From assembly GCA_030831135.1 (NCBI GenBank), contig JAURLR010000365.1:1-10379 (forward strand): 10,379 bases of DNA, read 5' to 3'. Position 1 is the stretch's first letter. Every line of letters begins with the position of its first letter. The stretch is from Alphaproteobacteria bacterium (lineage in GTDB: Bacteria > Pseudomonadota > Alphaproteobacteria > UBA6615). Below, in pieces: positions 6,854 to 10,379 of the stretch. Under the pieces are notes generated by a model. That model was not told the DNA's origin. It made no database searches and saw only the letters and a list, made by a program, of their open reading frames with translations. The translations under genes and the position numbers were made by a program.

Positions 6854-8203
6854 ATGACCGACCAACGGCAGTTACACCTCGCGGCGTTCATGCGTCCGAT
6901 CAGCATCCACACCGGTGCGTGGCGCTATCCGGGCGGAACACCGGATGCAAACTTCAACTTCCGGGCGATCGTGAAGTTCGCCCAGCGGCTCGAGGAAGCA
7001 CGGTTTGATGCGTTCTTCATGGCCGATCATCTCGCGCTTCTGAACATGCCGATGGATGCGCTCAAGCGCAGTGCGACCGCAACGTCCTTCGAGCCGTTCA
7101 CGCTGCTTTCGGCGCTGTCCATGGCGACCGAGCATCTCGGCCTGATCGCGACCGGCTCGACCTCCTTCGATGAGCCCTTCCATGTGGCGCGCCGGTTTGC
7201 CTCGCTCGATCACATTTCGGGTGGGCGCGCAGGCTGGAACATTGTCACGACCTCCAATCCGGATGCGGCCAAAAATTTCGGGCTTGAAGAACACCTCGAT
7301 CATGCCGACCGCTATCGTCGTGCGCGGGAATTCTATGACGTGGTCACGGGCCTTTGGGACAGTTGGGCCGATGACGCGTTCATTCGCGACGTGGAGTCCG
7401 GTGTCTTCTTTGACCCTGAAAAGCTGCACACTCTCGACCACAAGGGAGAGTTCTTTTCTGTGCGCGGTCCGCTGCACGTCGCGCGCCCGGTGCAGGGCTG
7501 GCCGTTGATCGTTCAGGCGGGCGGCTCGGATGCCGGGCGGCAACTTGCTGCCGAGACGGCCGATGCGATCTTTGCTGCCCAGCGCACGCTTGAGGACGGG
7601 CGTGAATTCTATTCCGACGTAAAAGGCCGGATGGCAAAGCTGGGCCGCAATCCCGACCATTTGAAAATCCTGCCCGCCTGTCTCGTGGTGGTGGGGGATA
7701 CCGTGGCGGAGGCGCAGGAAAAGCGCGCGCTTCTGGATTCCAAAGTACATCTCGACAGCGCGATTGCTTCACTGTCCATCGCGCTGGGCACGGATGCCTC
7801 GAAGTTCGACCTCGATGGGCCGCTCCCCGAAATTCCCGACACCAACGCTTCCAAGAGCGGTCGTGAGCGGGCCGTCCGTCTGGCAGAGCAGGAAAACCTG
7901 ACCGTCCGTCAGCTTGCCCAGCGTATGGGGGGCTACTCGGGTCTGGCGCTGGTCGGCACGCCGGAAACGATCGCGGACGAGATGCAGGAATGGATCAATA
8001 CCGAGGCGAGCGACGGGTTCACCATCATGTTCCCGTTCCTGCCCGAAGGTCTGGATCTCTTCGTCGACCGGGTTGCGCCGGAATTGCAGCGGCGTGGATT
8101 GTTGCGCCGGGAATATGAAGGCACGACCCTGCGCGAGAATCTGGGCCTGCCGCGTCCGGCAAACCGTTTCTTTGGGAAGGCCTCCGATCAGGCGGCGCAA
8201 TAG
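6854..8203 (+). CDS. LLM-class flavin-dependent monooxygenase, NtaA/SnaA/DszA type
   Basis: This 449-residue protein belongs to the luciferase-like family that uses FMNH2 supplied by a separate reductase. Signatures of the nitrilotriacetate/DszA/SnaA branch are plain: GAWRYPGG (21-28), FFMADHLAL (55-63), TSFDEPFHVARRFASLDH (103-120) and ISGGRAGWNIVTTSN (121-135). The length is normal for this branch. Members oxidise C-N or C-S containing compounds such as aminopolycarboxylates, alkyl sulfones or cyclic polyketides; the substrate cannot be told from sequence. I chose ATG 6854, eight bases after GGGAAAGA; a TTG at 6848 sits too close to that site. The gene is tail-to-tail with a flavin reductase gene, 12 bases between stops. 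It follows the amidase gene in the same direction after 125 bases. Confidence 0.93.
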   Translation: MTDQRQLHLAAFMRPISIHTGAWRYPGGTPDANFNFRAIVKFAQRLEEARFDAFFMADHLALLNMPMDALKRSATATSFEPFTLLSALSMATEHLGLIATGSTSFDEPFHVARRFASLDHISGGRAGWNIVTTSNPDAAKNFGLEEHLDHADRYRRAREFYDVVTGLWDSWADDAFIRDVESGVFFDPEKLHTLDHKGEFFSVRGPLHVARPVQGWPLIVQAGGSDAGRQLAAETADAIFAAQRTLEDGREFYSDVKGRMAKLGRNPDHLKILPACLVVVGDTVAEAQEKRALLDSKVHLDSAIASLSIALGTDASKFDLDGPLPEIPDTNASKSGRERAVRLAEQENLTVRQLAQRMGGYSGLALVGTPETIADEMQEWINTEASDGFTIMFPFLPEGLDLFVDRVAPELQRRGLLRREYEGTTLRENLGLPRPANRFFGKASDQAAQ

Positions 8204-8215
8204 CTAGTCTGGTTT

Positions 8216-8725
8216 TCAGTCCAGATATCCGCCACGGAAATAGACCAGCGGATCGGCGTCCTTGTTGCTGTTGATGGCAACGACGCGCCCCAGCGCAAGG
8301 ATCGTGTTGTGACGCTCGATGATCTCCTCGAGTTTGCAATCCATCACGCCGACCGCATCGTTGAAGGTCGGCGCGCCGGTTGCGAGATAGCCCCATTGGC
8401 CGGGTTTGAAACGGTCGGGTCCCTTGACGTCGCCCTTTCCGGAGAACGCGTTCACCACGTCTTCGGTGCCGCGCGGCAGGTAGTTGATCGCAAAGTGTCT
8501 GGAGTCTCGGATCGCGCCAAGCGCAGAGGTTTTTGCATCGATCGAGACCAGCATTGTCGGCGGGCTGGCGCAGATATGGGTTGCCGATAATCCCAGGAAA
8601 CCAGCCGGTCCGGCACTGCCGCGCGCGGTCACAATCGTCGCTGCGACCGCACGTTGTCCCACGGCATTCCAGAATGTACCGATATCGATATCGGCATTCC
8701 CGACGCCGCTGCCCTCACTGCCCAT
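8216..8725 (-). CDS. Flavin reductase (HpaC/NtaB-like), monooxygenase partner
   Basis: The 169-residue product has the split-barrel flavin reductase fold used by small components of two-component monooxygenases. Visible family features are GFLGLSATHICASPPTMLVS (42-61, matching the usual G-[hydrophobic]-T/S-x-[ST]...PP-x-[hydrophobic] strand), HFAINYLP (77-84), the His139 region HNTILALGRV and the C-terminal DPLVYFRGGYLD. The role is to reduce FMN with NAD(P)H and pass FMNH2 to an oxygenase. The convergent NtaA-type monooxygenase next door is the obvious acceptor, though opposite orientation means they are not in one operon. AGGAGAG lies about five bases upstream of ATG 8725, giving a firm start. 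Length is typical. Confidence 0.9.
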   Translation of the reverse strand: MGSEGSGVGNADIDIGTFWNAVGQRAVAATIVTARGSAGPAGFLGLSATHICASPPTMLVSIDAKTSALGAIRDSRHFAINYLPRGTEDVVNAFSGKGDVKGPDRFKPGQWGYLATGAPTFNDAVGVMDCKLEEIIERHNTILALGRVVAINSNKDADPLVYFRGGYLD

Positions 8726-8769
8726 GGGTTCTCTCCTGATCGTTGGTTCCAGAAATTGTCTGAAGCTTC

Positions 8770-9081
8770 TTAGGCCTGACTGTCACGGGTCGTCAGGCGG
8801 CGGTTGATCCAGTCGGAATAGATGTCCACGGCAAACCATATGAACTGCGCGAGGGCGAAATTCAGAACACCGAACAGCCACGGGAAATCGAAGCCGGCGG
8901 CAAACCAGGCGCCCGACACGAGAAAGACCGCGATGCAGACGACGCCCGAAGCAAGATTGGCAAGCGCCAGGCGTTCCCAGTGGCCTTCCCAGGGTTTGGA
9001 GAGGCGAAAGAATATCCGGCTGACAAGGAATGTCGGGACGAATGCGGCGGCAAAGAATCCGACTTCAAAAACAAAATTCAA
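8770..9081 (-). CDS. Small three-helix membrane protein, function unknown
   Basis: This 103-residue protein has about three membrane helices (roughly 5-24, 38-59 and 68-90) joined by short charged loops (SKPWEGHWER after the first) and a polar tail (INRRLTTRDSQA). I do not recognise a family. The start is supported by GGAG six bases before ATG 9081. It lies 44 bases upstream of the flavin reductase gene in the same direction, so the two may share a transcript, and is divergent from the 43-residue membrane protein gene. Nothing in the sequence ties it to flavin chemistry. Confidence 0.7.
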   Translation of the reverse strand: MNFVFEVGFFAAAFVPTFLVSRIFFRLSKPWEGHWERLALANLASGVVCIAVFLVSGAWFAAGFDFPWLFGVLNFALAQFIWFAVDIYSDWINRRLTTRDSQA

Positions 9082-9131
9082 TGCAGGCTCCGCAGGTCTT
9101 GTTTGTTGTGGGTCTCAGCATACATCGCTCC

Positions 9132-9177
9132 GCACCGATACAGAACCGTCCTGTTAATCGGGAACAGGTGGCGGTGC
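9132..9177. repeat. Nested inverted repeats in the divergent intergenic region
   Basis: GCACCG (9132-9137) pairs with CGGTGC (9172-9177), and inside it CCTGTT (9150-9155) pairs with AACAGG (9163-9168) around a 7-base loop. The two nested 6-base stems lie between the divergent genes at 9081 and 9234. They may be an operator or RNA fold, and could be chance. No T-run follows on either strand. Confidence 0.3.
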
Positions 9178-9220
9178 AAGCGCGTCTGGGATATTGAAGG
9201 ATATGGTTAACGTTCGGTTC

Positions 9221-9226
9221 GGGGAG
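9221..9226 (+). promoter_or_regulatory. Ribosome binding site of the 43-residue protein gene
   Basis: GGGGAG lies seven bases before ATG 9234, near-ideal spacing. It is the main reason for accepting this very short reading frame as a gene. Confidence 0.6.
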
Positions 9227-9233
9227 CGGAACG

Positions 9234-9365
9234 ATGGAAGAGCAGACACACGATGAAGACCGGCCCGTCATGAGCGGGCTTCTACTGGCGGTTGTCCTGA
9301 TCCTTGTGGGACTGGGTGCTTTTGCCATGCTGGTGCTTGCGGCGGCGGCTGTCGTCTTCCGTTAA
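9234..9365 (+). CDS. 43-residue single-span membrane protein
   Basis: A short gene with a good SD. The product has an acidic N-terminus (MEEQTHDEDRP, 1-11), one strongly hydrophobic helix from about residue 14 to 41 and a final VFR. Charge placement gives no clear positive-inside signal at the N-terminus; the only positive charge after the helix is the terminal Arg. No family is recognised. Its TAA shares the TTAA at 9362-9365 with the stop of the convergent transporter gene. Composition, SD and membrane segment together make a chance frame unlikely, but no homology could be tested. Confidence 0.6.
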   Translation: MEEQTHDEDRPVMSGLLLAVVLILVGLGAFAMLVLAAAAVVFR

Positions 9366-10237
9366 TCGGGGTCTGGTACAATCGCTTTGCGTCGGCGGCT
9401 TTCACGATGAGCGATGAAGGTGGCACTGGCGACGACCATGCCGCCCCCGACCCAGGTCCAGACTTCGGGTTGTTCGCCAAAGACCAGCAGGCCCAGCAGG
9501 GTCGCCCAGACGAGTTGCAGAAACTGTATCGGCTGCGTGACGGTGATGTCTGCAGCGCGAAAGGCCTGTGTCAGCGTGTAATGCCCCGCCGTGGCACAGG
9601 ATGCGGTCGCAAGCAGCCAGCCCAGTTCAACCAATGTGGGTGTGCGCCAGACGATCAAGGCGGGTGGTAGCAGGACCAGGGTCACGAAAACCGACAGATA
9701 GGCGACAATCGCGGTGCTCGACTCGAGACTGGTGAGGCGCTTGGCGAGCAAGAATGAACACGCAAACAAGGGGGCAGCCGTGAGCTGGGCGATGGATCCG
9801 ATATTGATCGACTGAAAGCCCGGCTGCAGCACGACGAGGGCGCCGCCAAAGCCCATCAGAACGGCGCCGATCCGGTAGAGATGCAGGCGCTCGCCCAGAA
9901 ACAGCGCGGCGCCCAGGGTTGTGAAGATCGGTGCTGTGAAGCCGAGCGCGGTGACCTCTGCAATCGGGATACGCGCCATCGCAAAGAACCAGAGCATGAC
10001 ACCAATGCCATGGATCACACCGCGTGCTGCATGTAGACCGAGGACCGAAGGTGTGCGCAGCAGGCTGCCCATCCGGATGAACACGGGAAGCAGCAGGATC
10101 AACCCGAACAGGTAGCGGATGAAGGCAGCCTGCACCGGGCTCATATCGGTCCCGAGATGCCTGACGATCCCGGTGACGGCGACGAACAGGACGCCCGTGG
10201 CCATCATCCAGAGGATGCCCTGCAGGTTGCCGGTCAT
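9362..10237 (-). CDS. DMT-family (EamA) transporter
   Basis: The 291-residue product is an inner-membrane protein with about ten helices in two EamA halves. The half-ends carry the typical motifs: FLGERLHLYRIGAVLMGFGGALVV-like sequence at about 113-136 in the first half, and VFGEQPEVWTWVGGGMVVA (252-270) in the second. Length is standard. Relatives export amino acids or other metabolites or take up small solutes; the substrate is unknown. ATG 10237 is the only ATG after an in-frame TGA about 30 bases upstream, and the SD is weak. The preceding reading frame on the same strand ends 43 bases upstream, so an operon is possible. Its stop overlaps that of the 43-residue protein gene. Confidence 0.92.
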   Translation of the reverse strand: MTGNLQGILWMMATGVLFVAVTGIVRHLGTDMSPVQAAFIRYLFGLILLLPVFIRMGSLLRTPSVLGLHAARGVIHGIGVMLWFFAMARIPIAEVTALGFTAPIFTTLGAALFLGERLHLYRIGAVLMGFGGALVVLQPGFQSINIGSIAQLTAAPLFACSFLLAKRLTSLESSTAIVAYLSVFVTLVLLPPALIVWRTPTLVELGWLLATASCATAGHYTLTQAFRAADITVTQPIQFLQLVWATLLGLLVFGEQPEVWTWVGGGMVVASATFIAHRESRRRKAIVPDPD

Positions 10238-10280
10238 GTGCGAAGGCGGGCGATGGCGCCCCTCTGTTCAGGGCCGCGTG

Positions 10281-10379
10281 TCACTCGGGCCGGCTGGCGT
10301 GGCCGATGGTGAGAAAGGCCTGAAGGATCAGGAGTAACGAGACGACAAAGACGGATCCGTCGGGGGAATTGGTCCGTCC
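10281..10379 (-). CDS. C-terminal end of a membrane protein, cut by the window edge
   Basis: On the minus strand an open frame enters from beyond the right edge and ends at TGA 10281-10283. Its last 32 residues include a hydrophobic run (SVFVVSLLLILQAFLTIG) and a polar end, HASRPE, as in a C-terminal membrane helix. It is codirectional with and 43 bases upstream of the transporter gene. Too little is present to name a family; it could still be a chance frame. Confidence 0.5.
   Translation of the reverse strand, partial: GRTNSPDGSVFVVSLLLILQAFLTIGHASRPE

Noticed and set aside
6872..7750. A 292-codon open frame on the minus strand inside the monooxygenase gene
   Set aside because: It is antisense to strongly conserved monooxygenase motifs, and its own product has no recognisable fold or SD-supported start.
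8208..8225. Short inverted repeat TCTGG/CCAGA between the convergent monooxygenase and reductase genes
   Set aside because: Only five base pairs, and no T-run directly after the stem on either strand; too weak to call a bidirectional terminator.

Overview
The window is moderately GC-rich, densely packed Gram-negative chromosomal DNA. It shows a TPR/beta-barrel outer-membrane protein ending in Phe, SPase-type signal peptides, GC-rich codons and several genes with only a weak Shine-Dalgarno (SD) sequence. An alphaproteobacterium is the best guess, made from style and not from a marker gene. I see no rRNA, tRNA, CRISPR array, insertion sequence or phage gene.

Left part (1-2976, minus strand): a two-gene operon. 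The first gene encodes an outer-membrane protein with an N-terminal TPR domain and a C-terminal beta-barrel. Sixteen bases after its reading frame ends, a second gene starts that encodes an unrecognised secreted protein with an acidic duplicated motif. Its likely start has a strong SD site overlapping the end of the first gene. The first gene lacks an ATG where its signal peptide should begin. About 200 bp separate the operon from the next, divergent gene; this gap holds a perfect hairpin followed by a T-run.

Centre (2977-8203, plus strand): a vitamin K-dependent gamma-carboxylase-like/HTTM membrane protein, a large amidase-signature hydrolase (about 774 residues), and a flavin-dependent monooxygenase of the NtaA/SnaA/DszA type. 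A terminator-like stem overlaps the end of the amidase gene, and a modest sigma70-like promoter precedes the monooxygenase.

Right part (8216-10379): a flavin reductase gene lies tail-to-tail with the monooxygenase gene and is its probable FMNH2-supplying partner. Next come a three-helix small membrane protein (minus), a 43-residue single-span protein (plus), a DMT/EamA transporter (minus) and the C-terminal end of another membrane protein cut by the window edge (minus).

The genes suggest two themes. One is an envelope/surface module: the TPR-barrel with its secreted partner, possibly linked to the divergent carboxylase-like enzyme. The other is catabolism of a nitrogen-containing organic compound, combining amide hydrolysis with two-component flavin monooxygenation. 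Neither the substrates nor the links between the modules can be settled from sequence alone.
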